From: Gracilaria caudata
Taxonomy: Eukaryota > Rhodophyta > Florideophyceae > Gracilariales > Gracilariaceae
Reading direction: 5' to 3'
Assembly: GCA_030374735.1 (NCBI GenBank)
Contig: JASCIV010000135.1
Coordinates: 1-41,010, forward strand
DNA length: 41,010 bases
The position numbers and the translations under genes were made by a program. Positions 29,772 to 40,700 of this stretch are shown in pieces. The notes below the pieces were generated by a model that saw nothing but the letters and a program-made list of their open reading frames with translations, was not told the origin of the DNA and did not search any database. The number at the start of each line of letters is the position of its first letter. The first letter of the stretch is position 1.

Positions 29772-30700
29772 GGCGCGGGGGGTAAAGATAAAGGGTGGGG
29801 GCGCTTGGGCGCGCGCGTTCAAACGACACCATTTTATACATATTTGCGCGAGTGGTTAGCGCTCACCTTTGCGCGCCTTTGCGCGCGCAAAAATATACAT
29901 TTATACGCAGCCGTATATTGCGCTTGCATTATTGCCTTCCAGCTGCGCACCGCTCGTGGGCGCGCGCGCGCTCAGTCACGCGCCGCGTGTTACTGCGATA
30001 CACGCGCTACACGCGCTACACGCGCAGCGCGCGCACGCGCTTCGCCTTTTTTGCACACGACCGCGTGCTGCTTCTCCCTCTCTCGGCGTGAGCCAAGCGC
30101 AGCACGTCAGCCGCGTAGCGCTACGCCCTCAGCCAGCGCAGCCAAATGTGCGCTGGCGTTCACCGCGTTCACTGCGACGCTTGCGGCCCTTTTCGAACGT
30201 GATCTTCTGCATATGCAAACGAGCAAATGATACGCACACGTATCAAAACCGAAAATGTGTTTTTCTTGGAGAAAGCAAAACTTCATCAGAGACGTCATTT
30301 TGTTACCCGCTCGTATGTGAGTTGGCACACAACATCACTCGTAACTGCTTGCAGACGCTGATCAGACATCACGCACAAGCAAAGCTCTTGACCACCACAA
30401 CCATTGCTTGTGGCCGTTTAAAAAGCGCAGCCGTGACACGCTCGGCGCCCCCTCGCTTGCTCTCACAAATGAGTCAACCTCGCCCAATCCGCGCGAAGAT
30501 TTTGGCCAATGCTCTGTTGTTGCGAGAGCGAGATAAAAACACTTAGGGCTACCGCTTGCTTTGATCGTGTACGTGGAGATGCGCGAACGCCAGCGTCAAG
30601 TCAGCTCGCTATAATACTGTACTACCACACAAGCTCGCCCTGAATGGTATGATGCACTTGCAGTCTGTATCTGTGGTGTAGCGCCCAACTTACGTTCGCA

Positions 30701-30723
30701 ATCATCATCATCATCATCATCAT
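30701..30723. repeat. (ATC)n microsatellite
   Basis: About seven and a half uninterrupted ATC units on the plus strand. Confidence 0.9.
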
Positions 30724-33700
30724 GCCGTTTCTCCTTACCCAAATTCCTAAAGCAAGAAAAACAAAAAAAAGCTACACTACTAGCATGTATGACTACGCAC
30801 ATGCTTCCCGTTGCCACGAACAATGATGCCGAATACGCCGCCTCTCGCCCCCGCGCCTTCACGTTGCGGCATGCACCACGCTGAAGGTGTCGCCTCCACA
30901 TAACGCTCAACGCAGCTGACGAACATGAGAACATGTCACGCGCGACAACTCATTTCCTCCACCATTAGATCTCAGCCAACGATATTTCGCCGCGCCGCAA
31001 GCACGTACAACGCACACACACACGCGCTCACAAAAAGGCGCCGAAATCAACAAGCACCGCAACCGGCACCGCATCTCTTGCATCGCCCCCCCAAAACAGC
31101 TCTCCGCCCGGTGCCGCGGCGCGTCTTCTCGAAAGCTGCACAACAAAAAAAAAAGCAGCTGAGCGCTAAGCATTGCTCCGATGGATCAGTGAAACAAGGC
31201 GGCGGCGCTGAGACGCGCGCGCGCGTCGGCTGAATTCGCACTCAGCCAACACGTCATGTGACACTCTGCGACAAGCCGCCATTACAGTTCATACGTGCAC
31301 CAAAAAGCTTTTCGTTTTCCTGCGCCATGTTTTTTGGGGGGCCCCGACGGCCACTTTGGCCACGCGCCGTGGTCCCGCGCGCCGCGCCGCCGGTCCAGTG
31401 CTCCGGAGCCATGACATTTGCCACGCGGTATGGCGCCATTGCGGGCGGCTCAGAAAAAAAGGCAGCGCACGAACGACCAAAAGTGGAGAAAGCGTCACAC
31501 AGCTTGCTGCTGTTGTTGCTGAGATGCGAGCTGTGTTCTGTTCTGTGTTCAACCAACGGCTGTGCGACCACTCATGCCATCTGTTTTCTCGTTTTCCATG
31601 TGTGAATTCGTCAAACCGCATTTTGGTTGTTCAACACGTACTGCGGCCGCTTGTCCGCGTTCCTAGTCATAATTCTTCGCGCGGTACTCGACGTGTAGCT
31701 TCGAGCTGTACGCACAAAATGTTTTGCTATAAGCTGTTCGATCAGTTGAACAAAAGCGCCCGTTTGTTGCGGACGTCCTGATGGACGTGGCGTTCCTCAC
31801 CAGCTTGGAACATGAACAGGCGCATGGTGAGAGCGTTGCCATCAGCAATATCATATTGATGAAGCCTCGATTGCAGATGAGTCAGCACCAGCCATATTGG
31901 TGTGTTCTGTATAGTGTTCTGTAAGCAAATACAGTGCTGTTTTTTTTTGTTTTTTGACGAGCCAGCAAATGATGTTGCCCGGCGTTGTTGCCCCCGGGGT
32001 GCGCGCAACGGCCGCAGACATGCCTGACGCAGCAGCCACTGTGAGAGCCTTCAGCCCACAAAAAAAAAGGCGCGAGCACAGAAAGATCACAGCCTGTCCC
32101 AGAAACAAACACGGAAATGACAGCTTCAAAGGTACTTGCTGTTGCTGAAAGCGCGTTGCGCTCGGCTGTGATTTGGTCTTTCCTTTTTTACCGTTTTGAT
32201 TCTGCCCAAAGAGCTTTGGAAAGCTGTTGAGCGCTTTGCACATGTTGTCCAAGCGTTCATTCGATATGCTACAAGATATTCGCTGATACGAAGTATTGCT
32301 TTCAGCGGCGCGCTGGATACACGAAACGGGTAGTGGTGCAACTTGGGCTGAATGCTGAGCGCTTAGTGTAGTAAGCTTTTGCACGTTCCTTGTTGCATTG
32401 ATGACAAAGATATTCGTTAGTTGTGTTCATTGCGCAAAAAGCCAAGCCAAAAAGTGTGCGCGCGCCTTCTGTTCGTTTTTTGGTTACGAGATGTGGTGCT
32501 GCCGGCGTAGCTGCAGATTATGGTCGCAGAGCAAGCTTGTCACGCTCTGTTCCTTTTTTTTCTTTTTTGAAGCATGGTTGCGACGCTTAGTCTGCTTTTG
32601 TGACGAGCACAGTCGTGAGGTTCCGAAAGGGAGTGGAAGCGCGCAAAGCAGAAGCGCGTTGGCGACATTGGTCGCAACAAGATCAGTTTTGGGCCGCTGG
32701 ACTGGCGGTTTGTGGAAAGAACAGGAGAGTAGGAGAAGGGAGCACGCCTCGTTTTGGGTAGTTGTAACATTTAATTTATTTGTCGTCGTATTTGTACCCT
32801 GGAGGCGTGTGACAGCTAGTACATGACACAGTCCTGGTCAAAACGGTGCCATCACCGGCGCTTGAAATACAGACAGCGAGTCTTTGCTGGACTTTTTTGA
32901 TGGACAAAAGAGCACTTGAGTGTTGCTGCTGCGGCGAAAATAAGAGAGAAGACGTTGGCCGATATCGTATACGATGGCAATCTGTGACTGCCGTGGAACG
33001 CGAAAGAAGTTGAAGCCATTGTTCCAAAGTTGGCCAAAAATTTTTTTGGCTGCGGACGAAGAACGTATCTGACAGCTTGTTGGTCTGTTAAGTGGGCGCA
33101 CGACGGAGCTTCTCGCGCCAGAAGCTGCTGCGGCAGCCAATCACCAGCGCTGCACCCGCAGCGTGTGATGCAGCGAGCACTTGCACGCGTGTTGCAGCGC
33201 CGTCTCACCGCCCGATCTCCCGGCGCGCCCCACTCTCCCCCGCGACACCAGCGAGCGTCGCCAAAGCGCCGCCGAACCGTTGCAGCCGAGAGCCAAACGC
33301 GACGCCCCCCCAGCGCAACGCGCCCCGCTCCGGGGGGGCGCCGCCGTCCCGTCCCTTTCGACGCAGCTGCGCAGCGCGCGCACCTAACGGAAGCGCATGT
33401 GCGTTTTGAGAAAAAAGAAAGAAAAAAAATAAAAAATTACAGCAGCGCTGCGCGGCACGGCGCTTTCTGCGCTGCGACCTTGCGCTGCGCTTTCCGTGCG
33501 CTTTTTGGAACATCACAGGCCGTTTCCAAAGCGCCCAAAACGGCGTCGAAAAACGTCATGCATCTCTCGCGAGGCACATGACAGCGATGAGCTGGCGGCG
33601 TGCCGCCGTGCACGCTTCACGGGCGGCACCCCCACAAAAACGATGCTTTGGCGGCGGCGGTGCGCCAGCCATGGCTGGCTGGCGCGCGTCTTCGCCGCAC

Positions 33701-36338
33701 GCAACAGCGCTCACCAGACGAGCGCGTTCTACGAAAGGTACATATCCCCCACACGTTCGCAGCCATGCCGTGATGCTACCGTCTGCTCGTGCAAAAACTG
33801 CGCCCCGCTCCACAGCCGTTCACGCTCACATCACTTCGCCGCCGCAGCTCCGCCGCCAGCCGCGCAGCTGCTGCACTGCGCTGCGCTGCGCGTAACGTCT
33901 TCCCTCGCGTTAGCGCAGCTCGTAACGCTCACACGTTCACCCGCACCCTTGGTTGCAGCAATTGTTTCAAACTGAGCATTGCCAATTCGCAAACAAGCGC
34001 TCAACAAAAAGCAATGTAAGCTGATACATTCATTGCGTTTAATTCCCCGCCTCGCGTTTGTGCGTGCGAGCCCCCATCATACGTAATCAAACCTCTTCTC
34101 TCAACATTCGCTCTGCGCTCAGTACGTATTCATCGCCTATGAAAAACATATGAGCAAAGCATCACGCAATGCGTCAACACGCCACAGGAGGATCATGCCC
34201 TGCCCTTTTTGAAAAAAAAAAGAGAAAAGCTTCATCCCCGTCCCTTTTTTCATGTTCAAACTCATCACGGCAACAGGTCCTCCTCCAAAATGAGCACAAC
34301 AACCAGCAGCAACGCCCGTCGTATTCGCCGTTTGTTTGAGCACTTCAAAATCAGCCCTAGGGCCATATATGTTTCGGAAAGCCAACCGTTGCATCCCATT
34401 TGCGCGACGCCTCCATTTTCGAACACATCGCTGGTAAAACCATAACGTATTGTGTCAGCCCCCCACCCCGCCGCCGTTGCCATGCCTCACGACTTCAAAT
34501 GACACTATCATACATACATACAACCTCAGGCTGTGCTGTCAATATATGAACCCTCACGTATGTAAATTGACACGTTCACTAAAGCTAATAAATCACTCTA
34601 CTTGTGTATACACAATTAGCGCTCCTTTACGTTTTGCACACAATCTGTTGTAACACAACAACAGATCATCCATTGCCCCAAGATGAAAAAGATGAACGTT
34701 GTGTTTACGTACAAAACTGCTTCTCCGTGGTGCTCATGGTCGGCGCGGTACGTGGGGCGTGATGCTTTTCTAATCGGAGCCTCTACAGCTCAGAGAAGCG
34801 CTCTCTCACAAGAGACTCCGCATTGATCGCGGAAAACTCTCAACTTCAAACAGTAGCTCCGCGTGTGCGCCGTTTTAAAAATATGATATCGTCAATCAAC
34901 CACTGGCTGCTGCCGTCCGCAGTAAAAGCACGCCGGCAAAACAAAGAAAAAACAGAGTTAACCTGAGCTTACCTGAGGGATGGGTGTGTATACGCAATTG
35001 GAGGGAAAGTGTTGGGGTGTTTATCCGTTATCAGATGTTGTTCGATTTGGAGGCTGTCAGAAGCAGCGCTTGATTCACAGAGGCGGCATGTATGCGCGCA
35101 GATGAGCTGAACCATGTGCGGCTTACGTGTGCTGTGTGTACCCAAAAAGGAGAGGCTGGGCAGTTGGTCGGGAGAGGGCAGCGGATTGTTCGCGAGGTTG
35201 CTGTTTGGGGGGCGCGCTAACAGGAAATGAGGACCGTTCGGCAGCCGTGAGCCAGGGGCCCGGCTGCGGCGCGCCTGGCTCAGTTTGTGCTCCTTGCTTG
35301 TTTTGTTGAACAATTGTTGTACGTAGAGTAGATTGAGCTTTCGCGCGACACAACTGATTTGCGGCGGCTGGCATTACAGGGGAAGCGCTTCAGCGCCTGC
35401 AACACAGCACGCTGTAGTGTCCTGCGTGGGCGGCGAAGAATTGAAAGTGCATTTTGGATTGTGGAACCTATCTAATGTGAAAGCAGGCGCCGAGCGTTGA
35501 GAGCAAGCGTTGTGTGATAGCTGAGTGCGAATGCAGATTGATTTTGCACCGATGATGATGATAGCGGTACGGTATGGTTGCTGTGTTGATTTTGTGAACG
35601 AGCGAAGCGGCTGGCCGAATGTGCGAAATCAAAGCAGCAACGATGCTGCTGTGAGGAAGGGCACGATTTGTATGTTGTTGCGCTGAATTGTCGACAGATA
35701 GTCGTTGGCGAGGATGTCGACGAGGGCGAGGACGCGGGACGACGAGGGGCTGCACGGAACGTGGGTGACGGAGAAGCACTGGTGGAGGGGCGAGCGGGAG
35801 GGGCGGGGTGGAGGCAGCACGAGCAGCAGCTCGCACGAGGGTGTACGGCGGCGGGAAGCGCGGAGAAGGACGGGTGGGGTGCGGTGCGACAGCAGCTGAC
35901 AGGCAAGACGCACAGCATGACGTAGATGGGGGCGGCGCGAGACGGGCGCACACCATGACGTGATGGCGCGCGCACACAAAGTGAATTGCTTGCATTAGAC
36001 CGACAGGCCTCGCGAGACGACGGCGGCTTGGCGCCAATTCAGCGCGCGGCAGGGCGACATGCGCGGCGCACGCGCGCGCCGTGACGGCTCACACGCGCGA
36101 AGCGAGCGCGGTGTGACAACGCGCGTGTGCCTCGCACACGCCGTTGGTCGCTTCCGTTCTGTCGCGCTGCCGCTGCCGCCAGCCGTGTGGGCGTGCTCCG
36201 CCTACTTAACCCCCCCGCCCCCTCCCTCGTCGCGAGCGCAACCCGCCGTTGCTCACCGCACATCTCCTCTCCTCACTCCTTCCTTTTTTGTTTTTCTCCC
36301 CGCCGAGCGCTACCGTTTGTTCCGTGTTTTGAGCACGC

Positions 36339-37043
36339 ATGTCGTCTTTCCCCAGCTTCTCCGACGCGTACGGCGCGCGTTCTGTGCTTGGTTCGGCGTC
36401 TCTACCGGCGCCGTTGCCGTCGGCGCGTTTTGCTCGCTCGCAGCCTTTTCGCTCGTTGCCGCCGCCGCCCGTGCCGGCGCGCTCTCTGTCGGACACCAGC
36501 ACCAAGATGACGGAGCTTTCGTCGTGTCGCGCCAGCGACATGGATGCGTACGGCCACGCGCCCATGGGTGAGCGCTACATCCCGATCCTGCCGCGCACGT
36601 CGTCGCACGCGCATTACAACAAGCGCTGCGAGACGTGCTCGGCGTCGCACGACGGCTCGTTTGGAGCCGGTCGCTTCTGCTCGTCGCGGTGCGCCAGAAC
36701 GGTGGGCGGGTTGGCGCACCGGAAGAAGCGCTTGATGGAACGCGAATGCAAGCAACGACACGCGGTGCAGAAGAGACTGAGCAACAAGAGACTGCGCGCG
36801 GCCGTGGTGTCGTACAAGAACGAGAGCGCGTTCGAGGAGCGGCTTCGAGTCGGTCGCGTGGTGCCGGTGAGAGTGGCGGCGCCGGTGGAGGCGGTGCCGT
36901 GCATGGTGACGCCATCGTCGCACATGGGCGAATTGGTGGCGACCGTGGCCACGACGAACAGCACGGTGGACAGGCCGTCGTCGTCGTTCCGGTCGCCAAA
37001 GTCGGTGATGACGATATCTTCGCTGCTGAACCCGAGCGAATAG
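36339..37043 (+). CDS. Zinc-finger-like basic protein with HDGSFGAGRFCS motif
   Basis: Intronless, 234 residues from a clear ATG. The N-terminal 60 residues are Ser/Pro-rich and probably disordered. The recognisable part is about 94-150: CETC (97, 100), then HDGSFGAGRFCSSRCAR with Cys114 and Cys118, spacing C-x2-C-x13-C-x3-C, a treble-clef-like zinc site seen in various fungal, algal and stramenopile nuclear proteins. It is followed by a strongly basic helix (RKKRLMERECKQRHAVQKRL). The C-terminus ends ISSLLNPSE; an ISSLLN-type tail occurs in some transcription regulators. A nuclear, possibly DNA-binding role is inferred only. The gene converges on the NADPH oxidase gene. Confidence 0.75.
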   Translation: MSSFPSFSDAYGARSVLGSASLPAPLPSARFARSQPFRSLPPPPVPARSLSDTSTKMTELSSCRASDMDAYGHAPMGERYIPILPRTSSHAHYNKRCETCSASHDGSFGAGRFCSSRCARTVGGLAHRKKRLMERECKQRHAVQKRLSNKRLRAAVVSYKNESAFEERLRVGRVVPVRVAAPVEAVPCMVTPSSHMGELVATVATTNSTVDRPSSSFRSPKSVMTISSLLNPSE

Positions 37044-37784
37044 GGCGCGCTGTGCGCAGTAGAGGCGCGCGCGCGTGCCGCAGAACTAACTGTGTAGCGT
37101 TGTGTAGAGAGTTTGCCGTTTTGTTAAAACTAATTTGAAGATGCATCCTGAGCATTACGACATGGCGGGTTATTCGCGCTGCGGATCATGAATATAGTGC
37201 GCCTCCCCCGCCCCCCGCGAGGGGGGGAGGGGGCGAACTGGCGCACTTGCACACGCACCGTCAGCAAATGCCGCATGGCAGGCGCCTTACACACGGCCGT
37301 GTGCGCCGCCTCCAAAAATGGCCGAAAATGGGCCAAACGTCAGCGACCGTCGCGAAAAGCAAAAACGGTACACGTACACGGCGGCTGGAGAAAAAAAGAG
37401 CACCGCGCGATCGGGAGCGCGGAAGCGCCTGCGCGCCGTAATCTACGGCTGTATTGATTGTTGCCACCGCCGCCGCCACCGCCGTCTCCGCAGTCGCGCT
37501 GCCCGCCGCGCGCCTTGATATTTGAGCGCGAGCTGTATGTTTTGCGGCGCTTGCACTGCTTGCATTCCTGCACTCAACACGCCACCACCCGCCTTCAAAT
37601 TCACCGCCGCCGCGACGTGCCGGACGTGCGCGCGCGCTCTCCGCCGCCCATGCGCCCCCACGGCGCGCCCCCCGGTCCGCGGACCCACCTTCCTCCTTCA
37701 ATTGCTTCATGCATACAATGCAGCTCCTAATTAATTAATTACGTTGCTTTTATATGTACAGAAGAAGAGAAAAAAAAAAAAAAG
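37044..37784. other. Convergent spacer with G/C hairpin and poly(A)/(T) tract
   Basis: About 740 bp between convergent stop codons. It contains the hairpin at 37199-37235, a CACACGGCCGTGTG palindrome near 37292-37305, TAATTAATTAATT at about 37728-37740, and a run of 14 A at 37770-37783, which on the minus strand is a T tract one base after the oxidase stop codon. Overlapping open frames in this GC-rich DNA show no motifs. Confidence 0.5.
37199..37235. repeat. C-run/G-run hairpin
   Basis: A C-rich arm (CGCCTCCCCCGCCCCCC) is followed by a short GCGA turn and the G-rich arm GGGGGGGAGGGGGCG. It can fold as a hairpin; the G-rich arm has only two G runs, so an intramolecular quadruplex would need partial runs. 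Confidence 0.85.
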
Positions 37785-40700
37785 TCAAGTGAAGTTTTCA
37801 ATTCGCACCGAAATGCGCACGCTGCAGCCGTATGCCGCCGGGTCCTGCGCGTTGTCCTGCGCCGCGACGTTCGCGCCCGACGCCACGCGCTTCATGCGCT
37901 TCGCGCAGCGGTCGCTGCGGTTGCGCGACAGCCCCAGCGGCTCGTCGTCGCGCCCCATGCGCTTCATGTCGTACCCGCGCTGCACCGCGTTCTGGATGCT
38001 TTTCTGCATCGCGTTGAGCGCCGCCTGCTGCACCATTCTGGCCATGCCGTCCGGCCCACAGAAGAACACCCCGATCACCGTACCACTCTTCGATCGTTCC
38101 ACCAGATTCGAGAACACCTCCTCCCAATCCGGTCGTTGATAAGTAGTTTTCAGCGGGATCTTCTCGTAGTCCATCATCCACGGTTCGTACTTGGCGCCGT
38201 GTCGCGTGATGAACCGGTGCAGTCGCACAATGTTGGAGTCCGTCAGCGGCAGCAGTTCGTCGATTAACCACGTGTCGTCCTCGTGTGTCTTGCTCACCCA
38301 GATGAAGTCCAGCGACTTGGTGCGCGCGTGCGACGGCTTGAAGTACTGCGCCAGAATCACGCGCGACCCGATCGTGCGTCCGATCCGCCACAGCAGAAAC
38401 AGACTCAGCACGGGCCACACCACCACCACCAGCAACATCGAGATGTGCGCAATGTTTTGCCCAACGCCCGCAAAGTTCAGCACGTGCAACACCACGCTGC
38501 CCGTCATCAGCGGCACCAACACAAACAGGTCAAACGAGTTGCCAAGCCCGTCCGAGATGAAGTTGCTCAACCCGTGCATGTAAATCTCAAGCAAGATCGC
38601 CCCCGTCACCGGCACCGCCAGAACCAACGCCAGCAGCAGGTCCACCACGTTGAACGCATTCGTCTTGAACACCCCGAGTCCCGTTTGGTTCACCTGGAAG
38701 TTCATGCTAACGGAACCAATGCAAACCAGCGCAAATCGCACAAGCATCACCCACAGCAGCGCCCAGTTAACCGTTACGGTGTGCAGGTAGAACAACAGAC
38801 GATCCTGCCAAAACGCTGCGTCCGCCGCATCGTCCATCAGGTTCATCGACGCCTTCATCATGCTGGAGCGCATCTTCTTCTGCTCCGCTGCGTACATGTA
38901 CCGCATCATCGCGCCGGGGCCGAAGCTCATGCCAAGCAAGTTGAGCGCGTTGGACGGAGTCTGATCCTCGCCCATCAGTTCGTTTTCATAGTCCCACTCG
39001 CCCGCTTCGAGGTCCATGGGGTCCAGCGCGAAGTTGTCGTGCACCACGCCGCGCCCCACGCCGTCCGCCTCGCGAGGGCTCGTCACCTCCTCCTCGTCGT
39101 CGTCGAACAGCGCCGTGCTGGAGTCGTACTCCTTCACAATTTCGAACGTCTGGTGGTTCCTGGTGGGGGAGACTGCAGCATCTTGCACCGGCATAGCCCT
39201 ACGGTCCGGAATGGGCGCGTCCGGGTTACCGAGTTCTTCGTCGTAGTCATCCGGGCGTGCGTACATGTCTTCCTCCTCGCTCTCCAGGAACCTCTTCAGA
39301 TCGTCATCGCCGCTCCTGCCGTCAGCGCCCGGGATGGTAAGCGCGATATCACCCCGCGTCGTCCTCATCGAGTCGCTCCCTGGCGCGGAGTTCACTGTCG
39401 GCGATGGTGTCGGCGACAGCGGCTCCACCGAATCTTGCGACGAACCGGCAAGAGATGCCACGGTGGGCCCGTACGGCTGATGCGAACGCTGCTCGTTGAT
39501 GATCAGACCAATGCTGTCATTGGTCTGAGTGGAGGGGGATCGCGTGCCCGAGTGGAATCTTTCCATTTGACCCGATCCCGAGCGCGAAACCGCACCAGAC
39601 ACGCGAGAGTCAAAGCGTCCAACGCGTCCGGACGCAGAGCGCGACATGGACCTCGAGCCGCTTCTCGATATGCCTCGCGAAAAATTGCGCGACAACGTGG
39701 GAAAGTTTGAGGTTGATTGATTGCGCGACATGCGTCGCGAGGCGTCGCGCGATCGCTGGCGGGTGCTGGCGTAGCCCGATTTGTGTGGCGGGGTGGCCGG
39801 CACCGACGGCGTTCCGCGCACGCTCTGATTGCGAGTAAAGGCGGCGGAGACGGAGTTGGAGCAGTATTCGGCACCACGTCGCGTGTGATTGAGGATCAAG
39901 TAATGGGCATATTTGACGATGGACGAGAAGGGCGTGGCTCCGATTCCGCCACTGATGCACACGACGTGTTCGTATTGGTTGACGTGCTGTGCGGGCGCGC
40001 CATACGGACCGCGAAGATGGATGTGTACATCCTCCCAAGCGGCGCCCTGTCGCTCCTTGAAGAGCGCGTACAGCTTGCGGGTCCAATCTCCGTTCACCTT
40101 GATGAAGAAAAGCATCTCGTTTTCGTGCGGAGATGAGGCGATTGTGAATGGGTGCCACTCGACGTTGCTGACGAGTGGCACCTTGATGTCGCAGTACTGG
40201 CCCGCGAGATAGGTGAAGGTTCGCGGCACGCGCAGACAGACGGTGTCCGAACCCTTGAGCACGGCGGAGTCGCGCGCAATGGACAGACGCGATCCCTCCT
40301 CGCGCCACAGCCGGTAGGCGCGGTCCAGGATGTAGATGGTGAGGGGCGCGAGAATGTACATCCAGGTGCGCAGCGTGCTGTGGTGCGAACCGTGGATGAT
40401 GAGCAGCGAGAAGAAGAGCACGAAGCCGATGCTGTGCACCCAGTAGAAGGTCTCAAAGGTTCGACGGCGCACGCACTTGAGCGAGGTGAACTTCATGGCC
40501 AGCATGATGACAGTTAGTAGTGAGCCGGTGATGGCGAGAGAGGTGTAGCCGTAGAAGCCAGCGCCGGAGAGGCGCAGAGCGCTGTAGCGCACAACATGCC
40601 CTAGAACGTGCAGCACGGTGGCGCAGGTGAGTCCGTTGCCGACGAGGGAGTGAAAGGCGGGCATGGCCTTGTCGAAGGGGACGATCATGTTGAGAATTGT

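Larger units (their letters stand above)
28001..36338. other. Gene-free tract, right part, with alternating strand skew
   Basis: About 8.3 kb without a convincing gene. Long open frames here (29869-30546 plus, 35468-36037 minus) follow GC-rich, repetitive DNA and lack motifs. An ATG-started frame at 28064-28447 (127 codons) is also unsupported. Composition changes in blocks: G/T-rich on the plus strand at about 28.0-29.7, 32.1-33.1 and 34.97-36.0 kb, and C/A-rich at about 29.9-31.3 and 33.2-34.9 kb. GCGC-dense patches lie near 29.75-30.05, 33.2-33.5 and 36.05 kb. I found no tRNA, 5S rRNA or U6 signature by eye. Confidence 0.45.

Noticed and set aside
29869..30546. 225-codon plus-strand frame in GC-rich DNA
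   Set aside because: Translation is dominated by Ala, His and Arg from GCGC-type repeats and has no motif; long frames are expected in stop-poor GC-rich DNA.
35468..36037. 189-codon minus-strand frame
   Set aside because: Pro/Arg/Ser-rich and overlapped by two other long frames on the same strand, which points to low stop density rather than coding.
23095..36338. tRNA, 5S rRNA, U6 or other RNA genes
   Set aside because: I looked for B-box GTTCRANNC contexts and the conserved U6 and 5S cores by eye and found none with a plausible partner arm. A covariance-model scan would be decisive.
38283..39710. 475-codon open frame on the plus strand inside the NADPH oxidase gene
   Set aside because: It is antisense to a gene with clear heme, FAD and NADPH motifs. 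Its His/Arg-rich translation shows no domain and follows from the codon use of the real gene.
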